From NCBI GenBank assembly GCA_027057815.1, contig JALURD010000118.1:1-12736 (forward strand): a stretch of DNA of 12,736 nucleotides. The letters run 5' to 3'. Made by a program: the position numbers and the translations under genes. Numbering within the stretch: position 1 is the stretch's first letter; each line of letters starts with the position of its first letter. The stretch comes from Acidilobaceae archaeon. GTDB taxonomy: Archaea > Thermoproteota > Thermoprotei_A > Sulfolobales > Acidilobaceae. The notes beneath the pieces were generated by a model. That model was given only the letters and a program-made list of their open reading frames with translations, searched no databases and was not told the origin of the DNA. Of the stretch, positions 6,345 through 12,039 are shown one piece after another.

Positions 6345-7769
6345 ACGCCGGTAACATCTGCGCTAAGGGAGCTAGAGGGACTCCTCGGGAAGAGTAAAGT
6401 CGTCACAGACGAGGCCGTCGTCAGGTTATATTCCAGGGACCCAATAGGCCTGGAGGGCCACGCGTCAGCCGTTGTACTCCCTGAGAGCGTCAAGGATCTA
6501 TCAGTGATAGCCAGGTGGGCGTACAAGCACGAGGTGCCAATCTACCCTGAGGGATCCTCCACAGAGCTCACGGGCTCGAGCATCCCCGAGGCTGGGGGAG
6601 TCGTTGTCAGCTTCCAGTTTATGAGAAGGATCCGGGAGGTGAACATTGTCGACGGATACGTAATTGCTGAGGCCGGAGTGAGGCTGGCAGAGCTTGACGC
6701 TGTACTAGAGCCCAAGGGCTACATGTTCCCCGTTGACCCCGCCAGCTGGCGTGCCGCTACTGTGGGGGGCGTTGTGAACACGGGCGCCGGAGGCATGAGG
6801 GGCGCCCGGTACGGCACTATGAGAGAGTGGGTTTCAGGCCTAACAATAGTACTTCCGGACCAGCGGGGCACAATACTTCGGATAGGTTGCAAGACAAGCA
6901 AGTGCCGCCAGGGTTACGACCTAGTAAGGCTTATAGTGGGCAGCGAGGGTACACTCGCCCTAGTCGCCGACGCCACGCTTAGAATAACCCCTAGACCGGA
7001 GAATCTAGTTGGAATGCTCGCCTTCTTCAAGTCAGTCGAGGACCTAATGGGCGCAGTCGTCGACTATAAATCAATGGGTCTGCAACCCTACATAATGGAG
7101 TTTATGGACTCCAAAACGGTCTCGATAGCTGGCTCCTCCCTTGAGGGAGCCCCCGTAGAGAATGGAGACGCGCTCATAGTAGCGCTGGAAGCGCCCAGGG
7201 AGGCAGCTAGTAGATTCGAGGCTCTACTCAGGAACGTGGCGCTGAGGAGGAGAGCCTTCAAGGTATACACTGCCAGGTCGACCAGCGAGATAGAAGCCAT
7301 GGGCCTCATGGAGTTGAGGAGGCGCTTCTTCCCGGCTAGTCTGGAGTATGCCAGGAGGAAGATTGGCAAGCCAGGGAGCAGAGTTATGGTTCTCATCGAG
7401 GACATAGCTGTTCCCCCAAGCAAGCTGCCAGAGGCCGTCAAGGCGATAAGGCGGTCCGCGGAGGAGAAGGGTTTAGAAGTAGTGATAGGAGGACACGTTG
7501 GCGACGGCAACCTCCACCCTGAGACATGGTTCGATCCCGGTGATAGGGAATGGGTATCTAGGGTTGAAGCCTGGTTCGAGGACGTAATGAAGATCGCCCT
7601 CGAGCTAGGAGGCACAGTGAGCGCAGAGCACGGTATAGGCAAGGTTAAGAGGAGAGGCCTAGAGATGGAGCTTGAACGCCTGGGATCCCTTAGAGCACTC
7701 GAGATAATGGCCCAGATAAAGAGGATCTTCGACCCGAAGGGGATCCTCAACCCAGGAAAGGTGATATAG
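6345..7769 (+). CDS. GlcD-like FAD-linked oxidase (D-lactate/glycolate dehydrogenase type); non-standard start
   Basis: This flavoprotein oxidises a 2-hydroxy acid such as D-lactate or glycolate; the substrate cannot be told from sequence. The FAD-binding half shows IYPEGSSTELTG, the PRGGGTSLTG-type loop, then DPASWRAATVGGVVNTGAGG. The C-terminal half has GGHVGDGNLHPE, GGTVSAEHGIGK and FDPKGILNPGK, the catalytic and closing motifs of the GlcD/D-LDH (FAD-oxidase_C) family. Coding similarity continues upstream of the first standard start (GTG 6504): the 50 codons before it read as the normal family N-terminus (LRELEGLLGKSKVVTDEA, LYSRDPIGLEGH, AVVLPESV). The frame is open back to a TGA at 6336 with no ATG, GTG or TTG. 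ACG at 6345 lies 7 nt after GGTG and would give 474 residues. The start is either a rare ACG codon, a mutated ATG, or a sequence error. The Fe-S gene follows after 2 nt. Confidence 0.88.
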   Translation, partial: TPVTSALRELEGLLGKSKVVTDEAVVRLYSRDPIGLEGHASAVVLPESVKDLSVIARWAYKHEVPIYPEGSSTELTGSSIPEAGGVVVSFQFMRRIREVNIVDGYVIAEAGVRLAELDAVLEPKGYMFPVDPASWRAATVGGVVNTGAGGMRGARYGTMREWVSGLTIVLPDQRGTILRIGCKTSKCRQGYDLVRLIVGSEGTLALVADATLRITPRPENLVGMLAFFKSVEDLMGAVVDYKSMGLQPYIMEFMDSKTVSIAGSSLEGAPVENGDALIVALEAPREAASRFEALLRNVALRRRAFKVYTARSTSEIEAMGLMELRRRFFPASLEYARRKIGKPGSRVMVLIEDIAVPPSKLPEAVKAIRRSAEEKGLEVVIGGHVGDGNLHPETWFDPGDREWVSRVEAWFEDVMKIALELGGTVSAEHGIGKVKRRGLEMELERLGSLRALEIMAQIKRIFDPKGILNPGKVI

Positions 7770-7771
7770 GC

Positions 7772-8122
7772 ATGCATGACAGCCGCGATTCTATAGCGTA
7801 CATCGTAGAGGAGACTTCCAAGTGCTATTACTGCGGCTTCTGCGAGCCAGCATGCCCTACTCTTAGAGTGGTCCCCCTCAGGAGCACTGGGCCGCGAGGC
7901 CGCGTCAACCTCGCCCGAATGCTGGTCCACGGGATCGTCACGGACGGCCTAATTGAAGGCTTGTACTCTTGCCTCCTCTGTGCGGCCTGTATGCCCTATT
8001 GTCCTGCAAGACTCGACATAGTCGGTGTCATCAGGGAGGCACGCCGGCTGATAGCATCTAGCCCCGGACTATCTTCCTCACGGCTTCAAGTGCTAACTCG
8101 GCGTGCTTCTCGGCAGGCCTAA
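7772..8122 (+). CDS. Small 2x[4Fe-4S] protein (GlcF N-terminal part)
   Basis: This 116-residue protein has two ferredoxin-type motifs: C18-X2-C21-X2-C24-X3-C28-P and C67-X2-C70-X2-C73-X3-C77-P. The pattern and the intervening LRSTGPRGRVNLARMLVHG match the N-terminal portion of GlcF, the iron-sulfur subunit of glycolate and lactate oxidases. It presumably carries electrons from the flavin of the upstream protein towards the membrane quinone pool. The gene begins 2 nt after the oxidase stop, with GGTGAT (7760-7765) inside the end of that gene, so translation is coupled. GlcF normally continues with two CCG (Cys-Cys-Gly) domains to about 400 residues; these are absent. The last 22 or so codons overlap the 3' end of bcp on the opposite strand, and that tail (SSSRLQVLTRRASRQA) looks non-conserved. 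It is either a minimal subunit or a truncated gene. Confidence 0.85.
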   Translation: MHDSRDSIAYIVEETSKCYYCGFCEPACPTLRVVPLRSTGPRGRVNLARMLVHGIVTDGLIEGLYSCLLCAACMPYCPARLDIVGVIREARRLIASSPGLSSSRLQVLTRRASRQA

Positions 8123-8519
8123 CCCCCTTAATGACCTCCCTTACGATGCCATCCCCGTCTATAACGAATGTGACCCTCTCAGCGCTTAGGCTACGGGAGC
8201 CCCTGCGTAGGACTCCGTATTCCCTAGCAACGCTACCGTCGACGTCGGAGAGGAGTTTGAACTTTAACCCAAGCTTCTCGGCGAAGCGAGCGTTCTTCTC
8301 TACAGGATCCGTGCTCACGCCTAGAATTATGGCTCCCAGTCTCTCAAACTCTTCTATCAACTCGTTGAAGCGGATAGCTTCTCTCGTACACCCTGAAGTC
8401 ATAGCTCTAGGATAGAAGTAGAGGACCACAGGCCTGCCCCTGAGAGAGGAGAGCTTTACACTACCACCGTCATGCGATGGTAACTCAAAGTCCGGCGCAG
8501 GGGATCCCACTTCGACCAC
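8058..8519 (-). CDS. bcp: Peroxiredoxin, Bcp/PrxQ family, single cysteine
   Basis: This thiol peroxidase reduces H2O2 and organic hydroperoxides in the cytosol. Its 153 residues have a complete thioredoxin-like AhpC/TSA fold. The active site P37-RAM-T41-SG-C44 is the PxxxTxxC motif with the peroxidatic Cys. R115 in ERVTFVID is the conserved catalytic Arg. The entry APDFELPSHDGG and the end VRPAEKHAELALEAV are typical of Bcp. C44 is the only cysteine in the protein, so the PrxQ resolving Cys five residues later (CTREAI) is missing. A 1-Cys mechanism with an external thiol reductant is inferred. The start is GTG at 8519, with GGTG at 8530-8527, 7 nt away. The 3' end overlaps the Fe-S gene tail-to-tail by 65 nt. 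With the thioferritin it adds to the oxidative-stress functions in the window. Confidence 0.93.
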   Translation of the reverse strand: MVEVGSPAPDFELPSHDGGSVKLSSLRGRPVVLYFYPRAMTSGCTREAIRFNELIEEFERLGAIILGVSTDPVEKNARFAEKLGLKFKLLSDVDGSVAREYGVLRRGSRSLSAERVTFVIDGDGIVREVIKGVRPAEKHAELALEAVRKIVRG

Positions 8520-8745
8520 GAAGCAACACCGTCTAGCAAGCCACGCTCCACACGCCTAAAATCACCGTAGCCAGTAAAAGCCTGGATTCTTCACTAGAAG
8601 ACCCCCAAGCTGATATCCCCCTAATTGTTATAATATTAAGAAGAGGCCGCGGATGAGGCAACGGCCGTGAGTAGACCCTATGGGGGTGACTTGCCGTGTT
8701 TAAGCCGACGCGGTCCTCCGGGAATCCATTCTTAGTTGATGCGTT
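8520..8745. other. Intergenic region with TATA box and hairpin potential
   Basis: This 226-nt gap lies between the bcp start and the thrS stop. It has a clear TATA-like TTATAATA at 8628-8635 that could work on either strand. On the plus strand a start near 8657 would give a GC-rich transcript. That transcript could pair GGCAA (8657-8661) with TTGCC (8691-8695) around an ACCC/GGGT hairpin (8675-8687), or instead GGCCG (8645-8649) with CGGCC (8662-8666). On the minus strand it could be a distal bcp promoter with a leader of about 85 nt, including a TCTTC/GAAGA hairpin (8588-8601). A nearer bcp TATA candidate is GATTTTAGG (8565-8557). There is no C/D, H/ACA or tRNA consensus and no convincing ORF. 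Confidence 0.35.
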
Positions 8746-10191
8746 TTAGACTAAGTGGCCTAGGTTCACGGGTAGCCTTGGAGCATAGCCTATGAGCTTC
8801 TTAACAGGCTCTTCGAGTTTCGAGGCTTCTGATTCAACCACGTCAGCGGCCTCCAATGCGCTAGCTGCCTCCACGCCCCTGAGGTCTCTACGCTCCCGTT
8901 TGGCATAGTCGTAAACCCTCAGGGTAACCTTACCCTCAACGGCCTCCTTCTTACCTATGAACACCGTGATCGGGGGCTTGACCGTGTATTCTATCCTCCT
9001 AATCTCCCCGGAGAGGCTGGTCTTAGTGGTCTCTAATAGAGCTACTCTCAAACTTCTGGATTTCAGTTCCTCCACGAGGCTCCTAGCCTTCTCTATAACA
9101 AGGGAGTCAACGGAGTCGTCGCCAGTCTCTATGGCTACAACGAGTACTTGAAGCGGCGCCAGAGTGAATGGTAGCCTGCCCTTAACGTGTTCGAGGTATA
9201 TTCCCAGGAATCTCTCTATGGAACCCAAGAGCGCTCTGTGTATTATGTAGACCTCTGAGGCGCCATGCACCTCTTTTACTAGATCGTATAGCTTGAACCT
9301 TCTAGGCAGGTTAAAGTCGAATTGAACCGTGCCAGCCTGCCATTCCTTAACGATACCAGCCTCCTCGACTCTCATTATCACGTCTATCTTCGGTCCGTAG
9401 AAGGCTGCTTCGCCCTCCTCTATGACGTAGTCAAGGCCGAAGTCTCTCTTTATCCTCTTAGCAGCCTCCTCGAGTATACTCTCAGCAGCCTCCCACTCCT
9501 CCCTTGTCCCCATGAACTCGGTGCCTATAAGGCTCTTGTCGGAGAAGCTGAGGCTGAGAGTTACAGTGTCTTTATTGACTGGTAGCCCAAATAGTAGCTC
9601 ATAGACCATCTTCATTTCCTCGATTACTCTGAAGACTGCCTCGACAGCCTCGTCCCTCGGGGCTATTATATGCGCGTCGTCCTGGGTGAACCCCCTAACT
9701 CTTAGGAGTCCATAAAGGCTTCCGCTAGGCTCGTACCTGTGCACCCTGCCGACTTCGAATATCTTGAAAGGTAGGGGAACCTTGTTCCTATATCTAGCGA
9801 TCTCGTGCATAAAGATGAGTATGTGATACGGACAGTTCATGGGTTTTATAGCGTATTCATGGCCCTCAATGTCGAAGAGGAACATGTTCTTCCTATAGAA
9901 ACTGAGGTGACCCGAGACCTCGAAGAGGTTGCTGCTCGCTATTATCGGAGTCTCCGCCACGAAGTATCCTCTTTTAACGTGGAACTTCACTAAGATTTCG
10001 GTGAGAATACTCCTGTAGACCCCACCTCCCAGGCTGAAGAGCGGCACGCCAGCACCCGTGAAGGCGCCAAACTCGCGGCCGAAGCCTGGCACGCTAGAGT
10101 CAGGCTTTACGACAAGGTCCAAGTCGTAAGCATAGTCCATGTGAGTTTTCTCCTGCTGCTCCTTACCCCCCGGCAGGCCAGAGCACCCCAC
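8746..10191 (-). CDS. thrS: Threonyl-tRNA synthetase, catalytic-only form
   Basis: Charges tRNA(Thr) with threonine. Class II motifs are visible, numbered from the GTG at 10191. Motif 1 lies around HVKRGYFVAETPII; motif 2 is VHRYEPSGSLYGLLRVRGFTQ; motif 3 is HRALLGSIERFLGIYLE. The Zn2+ ligands that select threonine are present: C120 in KPMNCPYH, H174 in QDDAHI and H318 in HRALL. The C-terminal anticodon-binding domain starts near residue 345 (LAPLQVLVVAI). There is no TGS or editing domain before the core, and the usual pre-core element (LDLFSFHEEAGPG) is degenerate here. This resembles the catalytic ThrRS of crenarchaea that rely on a separate editing protein. Two starts are possible: GTG 10191 with GAGG 8 nt upstream, or ATG 10140 (465 residues) with AGGAGA about 9 nt upstream. 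The first 17 residues look unstructured, so ATG 10140 is the more conservative choice. Confidence 0.93.
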   Translation of the reverse strand: MGCSGLPGGKEQQEKTHMDYAYDLDLVVKPDSSVPGFGREFGAFTGAGVPLFSLGGGVYRSILTEILVKFHVKRGYFVAETPIIASSNLFEVSGHLSFYRKNMFLFDIEGHEYAIKPMNCPYHILIFMHEIARYRNKVPLPFKIFEVGRVHRYEPSGSLYGLLRVRGFTQDDAHIIAPRDEAVEAVFRVIEEMKMVYELLFGLPVNKDTVTLSLSFSDKSLIGTEFMGTREEWEAAESILEEAAKRIKRDFGLDYVIEEGEAAFYGPKIDVIMRVEEAGIVKEWQAGTVQFDFNLPRRFKLYDLVKEVHGASEVYIIHRALLGSIERFLGIYLEHVKGRLPFTLAPLQVLVVAIETGDDSVDSLVIEKARSLVEELKSRSLRVALLETTKTSLSGEIRRIEYTVKPPITVFIGKKEAVEGKVTLRVYDYAKRERRDLRGVEAASALEAADVVESEASKLEEPVKKLIGYAPRLPVNLGHLV

Positions 10192-10219
10192 TAGCCAGGC
10201 CTCGTAGGCGTCGCTTCGA

Positions 10220-10228
10220 GTTTAAGAG
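10220..10228 (+). promoter_or_regulatory. Possible promoter of the C/D-like RNA
   Basis: GTTTAAGAG is a TATA-like element about 25-28 nt upstream of the first base of the C/D-like RNA, the expected archaeal TATA-to-start distance. It supports transcription of the RNA on the plus strand, opposite to the flanking genes. Confidence 0.3.
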
Positions 10229-10250
10229 GCCCAACTAGTGCCCAGTTAAC

Positions 10251-10334
10251 ATGCGATGATGAGTGGTGACGGCTGCCTCCCCGCCCCTCTTCAGGAGAGG
10301 CGGGGGATGGGCGTATGTCACCCTCGCTGAGCAG
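10251..10334 (+). ncRNA. Candidate structured RNA with box C/D k-turn and a long GC-rich stem
   Basis: A perfect box C, ATGATGA (10256-10262), and a box D, CTGA (10327-10330), are flanked by complementary TGC (10252-10254) and GCA (10331-10333), as in archaeal C/D sRNAs bound by L7Ae. Between them, the unpaired guide regions of a normal C/D RNA are replaced by stems. GGTGAC (10265-10270) pairs with GTCACC (10317-10322), extendable by GAG/CTC across a bulged T. Inside this, 10278-10289 pairs with 10295-10306 (C/G-rich, one mismatch) around a TTCAG loop. The opposite strand lacks the C/D consensus, so plus is the likely strand. It lies between the Cgi121 and thrS genes. Alternatives are a terminator or leader structure of the leftward operon. 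The pairing is directly readable; expression and class are inferred. Confidence 0.5.
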
Positions 10335-10376
10335 CAACTAATACCTCGTTCTCTTCATGATTCCCTTCACCACCAT

Positions 10377-10835
10377 TCATTTAGATAGTAAGCGTAGCCT
10401 GTGGAGCGTCACATCTTCAAGATCAGACGGCGAGCAATGACCGTTAGACTCCCACAAAAACTCGCCGGATAAGCCTAGACTATGCAATGCCTCCTCAACT
10501 AGCTCCTTGTCTCGGGAGGCTAAGATAACGGCCTCGTATGGCTCCGCAGCCCTGACGGCGTCGCGAGCCTGCCTCTCTTTAGCCATATAAAGTAGGAAGT
10601 GTATATTGTCGTCTCTAACCCTCACTGTTCCCAACTCCTTGTCCTCTAGCACATAAACGTACGCCAGGGCCGCCCTGCATAGGTTAAGCTTACCCGCTGG
10701 CAAGAACGCTGCAATGACCCCTGGTGGGATTTTCTCTGCTATCTGCTTAACTTCCTCGCGAGTCAACCTCTTTGGGAGAAGGGCTGCCGCCACGTAAACG
10801 TTAATGCCGACTACATCGAATACGGCTGCTCCCAT
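10377..10835 (-). CDS. cgi121: Probable KEOPS complex subunit Cgi121
   Basis: From ATG 10835 there are 152 residues, the usual size of archaeal Cgi121. That family is a KEOPS subunit which binds the 3' end of tRNA for synthesis of N6-threonylcarbamoyladenosine (t6A) at position 37. The match is to the family pattern: a short beta-rich N-terminus (VFDVVGINVYVAA), a helix with CRAALAYVYVLEDKELGTVR, then IHFLLYMAKERQARDAVRAA. The last fits the conserved 'E-I-L-L-x-hydrophobic-x-x-x-R-Q-I-x-x-A' signature. Conservation is otherwise low, so the call is probable, not certain. The frame is open further upstream (to 10907) but that part overlaps the phosphoribosyltransferase and is rejected. ATG 10835 starts 11 nt after that gene's stop, with only an imperfect GGTTGAT upstream. 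It is probably co-transcribed with the two upstream genes. A KEOPS gene beside thrS is a suggestive threonine/tRNA context. Confidence 0.6.
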   Translation of the reverse strand: MGAAVFDVVGINVYVAAALLPKRLTREEVKQIAEKIPPGVIAAFLPAGKLNLCRAALAYVYVLEDKELGTVRVRDDNIHFLLYMAKERQARDAVRAAEPYEAVILASRDKELVEEALHSLGLSGEFLWESNGHCSPSDLEDVTLHRLRLLSK

Positions 10836-10846
10836 CAATCGAGGTA

Positions 10847-11614
10847 TCAACCCTGTGCTTCTATCTCCTTCTTTACCTCGCGCTTCTCCCAAGGGAATAC
10901 CACCCATTTATCGGTCGTCCTGGAGTAATAGTCTGGCACTAACTTCGTCCAGGGTTTAATGAATAGCGTGGCGGATCTGACGCTCCTAGGGCCATAAAGT
11001 GTTATAGCGTTAAGGGCGAGCTGTAGGGTGAGCCCTGTGTCGCTTATATCATCAACTACAAGCACGTTCTTCCCGAAGACGTCCGCTATTAAAGGCTGCT
11101 TTAAGTAGGGCTTATCGCGCCTTACGCCTACGCCTTTATAGAGTTTAACTTCCATGACACCCATCTCCCCGACTCCTAACTCATCGGCAAGGAGCCTAGC
11201 TGGTATTATCCCTCCACGCAGTATGCCAACTATGATGTCGGGCTTGAATCCTGAGTCGACTATTTTCTTAGCAAGCTCAGAGCTAGCTTCCTCGATCTCA
11301 TCCCAGGTTACATATAGAAACTTCTCGGAAGCGCCTCCGCCGTGATTGACGGGAAGTATGACAACCTTCTCGGCTGGCCCTGGCTCTTTGAGTCTATAAT
11401 CAACTCCGTCGACAAAGACTAGATAGCCTGCCTCCGGCTCTCCATTCTCATTTAGGACCGACCTCAGCCCAGGGAACATTTCCCTAAGTTTTCTCAACGC
11501 CTCCCTCCAGTCCTCGGCTTCAATTTCAACCTCCTTCCGGCCTCCAGCCTCCTCTCTAAGCCCAGCGAGGAGTACAACCTTGACTATTCTCTTCTGCCCA
11601 GCTGCTTGATCCAA
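10847..11614 (-). CDS. MoaD/ThiS-like ubiquitin fold fused to a purine-type phosphoribosyltransferase
   Basis: This 255-residue, two-domain protein has an unusual architecture. Residues about 9-93 (IVKVVLLAGLREEAGG onward, then EAGYLVFVDGVDYR, ending VVILPVNHGG) form a complete MoaD/SAMP-type beta-grasp with a diglycine at 92-93. Residues about 97-255 form a complete type I phosphoribosyltransferase of the COG2236 hypoxanthine/xanthine kind. EKFLYVTWDEIEEASSELAKKI is its usual beginning, IVGILRGGIIPARLLADELG the pyrophosphate region, and VLVVDDISDTGLTLQ (about 184-198) the PRPP loop. No ATG, GTG or TTG lies at the junction, so the second domain cannot start alone. The only standard start available is TTG 11614, just after a GGGGAGG that is too close for normal spacing; an in-frame TAG at about 11641-11639 blocks extension. 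A TATA-like CTTTAAAAGG lies near 11678-11669. eS17 is upstream and Cgi121 follows 11 nt after the stop. Confidence 0.85.
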   Translation of the reverse strand: MDQAAGQKRIVKVVLLAGLREEAGGRKEVEIEAEDWREALRKLREMFPGLRSVLNENGEPEAGYLVFVDGVDYRLKEPGPAEKVVILPVNHGGGASEKFLYVTWDEIEEASSELAKKIVDSGFKPDIIVGILRGGIIPARLLADELGVGEMGVMEVKLYKGVGVRRDKPYLKQPLIADVFGKNVLVVDDISDTGLTLQLALNAITLYGPRSVRSATLFIKPWTKLVPDYYSRTTDKWVVFPWEKREVKKEIEAQG

Positions 11615-11694
11615 AGCCTCCCCCCACGTGTGCAGAGGCTAAAGGGGGTGTTATCAACGTGGCTTCAGCGCAACCAACCTTTTAAAGGGTGGTA

Positions 11695-11919
11695 TTACTC
11701 GGACTCTTCTCCTTCCTCCAGCTTAGCCTGCTTCATCCTTATCTTAACTAAGTGCGTGATGTAGCCAGCTATCTGGTTCCTTAGCTTCTTCGATTTATAC
11801 TCTATCAGCTGGCTGACAATTTTCTTGTTGTGCTCGAAGTCCCTCGTGAATAGGTCTGGGTACATTTCTAGAAGCTTCCGGGCGGTCCTCTTCACCAGTG
11901 TCGTCCTTACCTTACCCAA
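11695..11919 (-). CDS. rps17e: Ribosomal protein eS17
   Basis: This is a small basic protein of the 30S subunit found in archaea and eukaryotes. Its 74 residues cover the whole archaeal domain: GKVRTTLVKRTARKLLEMYP forms the conserved N-terminal basic helix region, TRDFEHNKKIVSQLIEYKSK the middle, and LRNQIAGYITHLVKI the last core helix, with an acidic tail. The start is TTG at 11919, with GGTG 5 nt upstream. The other nearby start (GTG in GGTGGG) is out of frame. The TATA-like GGTTATATAGC at 11963-11953 fits as its promoter, giving a short leader. It heads a leftward cluster (eS17, MoaD-phosphoribosyltransferase, Cgi121). The 80-nt gap to the next gene contains a second TATA-like element, so the cluster may not be one transcript. 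Confidence 0.95.
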   Translation of the reverse strand: MGKVRTTLVKRTARKLLEMYPDLFTRDFEHNKKIVSQLIEYKSKKLRNQIAGYITHLVKIRMKQAKLEEGEESE

Positions 11920-11952
11920 ACTCCCACCGCGTCTGCGCCGGGGCGGCCGGGT

Positions 11953-11987
11953 GCTATATAACCACCACTCACCGAAACGTTTATATA
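11953..11987. promoter_or_regulatory. Back-to-back promoters, eS17 and thermosome
   Basis: Two strong TATA boxes face away from each other. GGTTATATAGC on the minus strand (11963-11953) serves eS17. TTTATATA on the plus strand (11980-11987), preceded by a purine-rich BRE-like CCGAAACG, serves the thermosome gene. Their centres are about 25 bp apart, so simultaneous TBP/TFB assembly could interfere. The predicted thermosome start is near 12008. Confidence 0.6.
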
Positions 11988-12039
11988 GAAGTGGTCTTAC
12001 TTAGGAGGTGTGGAGTCTGAAGTAGAAGGGGTGACATGA

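Noticed and set aside
6335..6397. GTG at 6335 as the start of the FAD oxidase
   Set aside because: It is in a different frame and meets a TAA at about 6395-6397. It would need a frameshift, and it overlaps the best ribosome binding site for ACG 6345.
7088..7930. Long minus-strand open frame of about 280 codons across the FAD oxidase and Fe-S genes
   Set aside because: It is the antisense shadow of two genes with clear conserved motifs. Its translation is low-complexity Ser/Pro/Leu-rich with no recognisable domain.
8645..8745. tRNA-like or C/D-like gene between bcp and thrS
   Set aside because: No acceptor-stem pairing, no T-loop GTTCRA consensus and no box C or D; kept only as an uncertain structured region.
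10836..10907. Upstream extension of the Cgi121-like gene to 10907
   Set aside because: It overlaps the conserved end of the phosphoribosyltransferase and adds residues unlike the Cgi121 N-terminus; ATG 10835 gives the normal length.
12010..12039. Short leader ORF (GTG to TGA, 9 codons) ending directly before the thermosome ATG and in the same frame
   Set aside because: Its GTG lies inside the GGAGGTG motif, leaving no ribosome binding site, and it would begin at or before the predicted transcription start. It is useful only to show that the thermosome cannot start further upstream.
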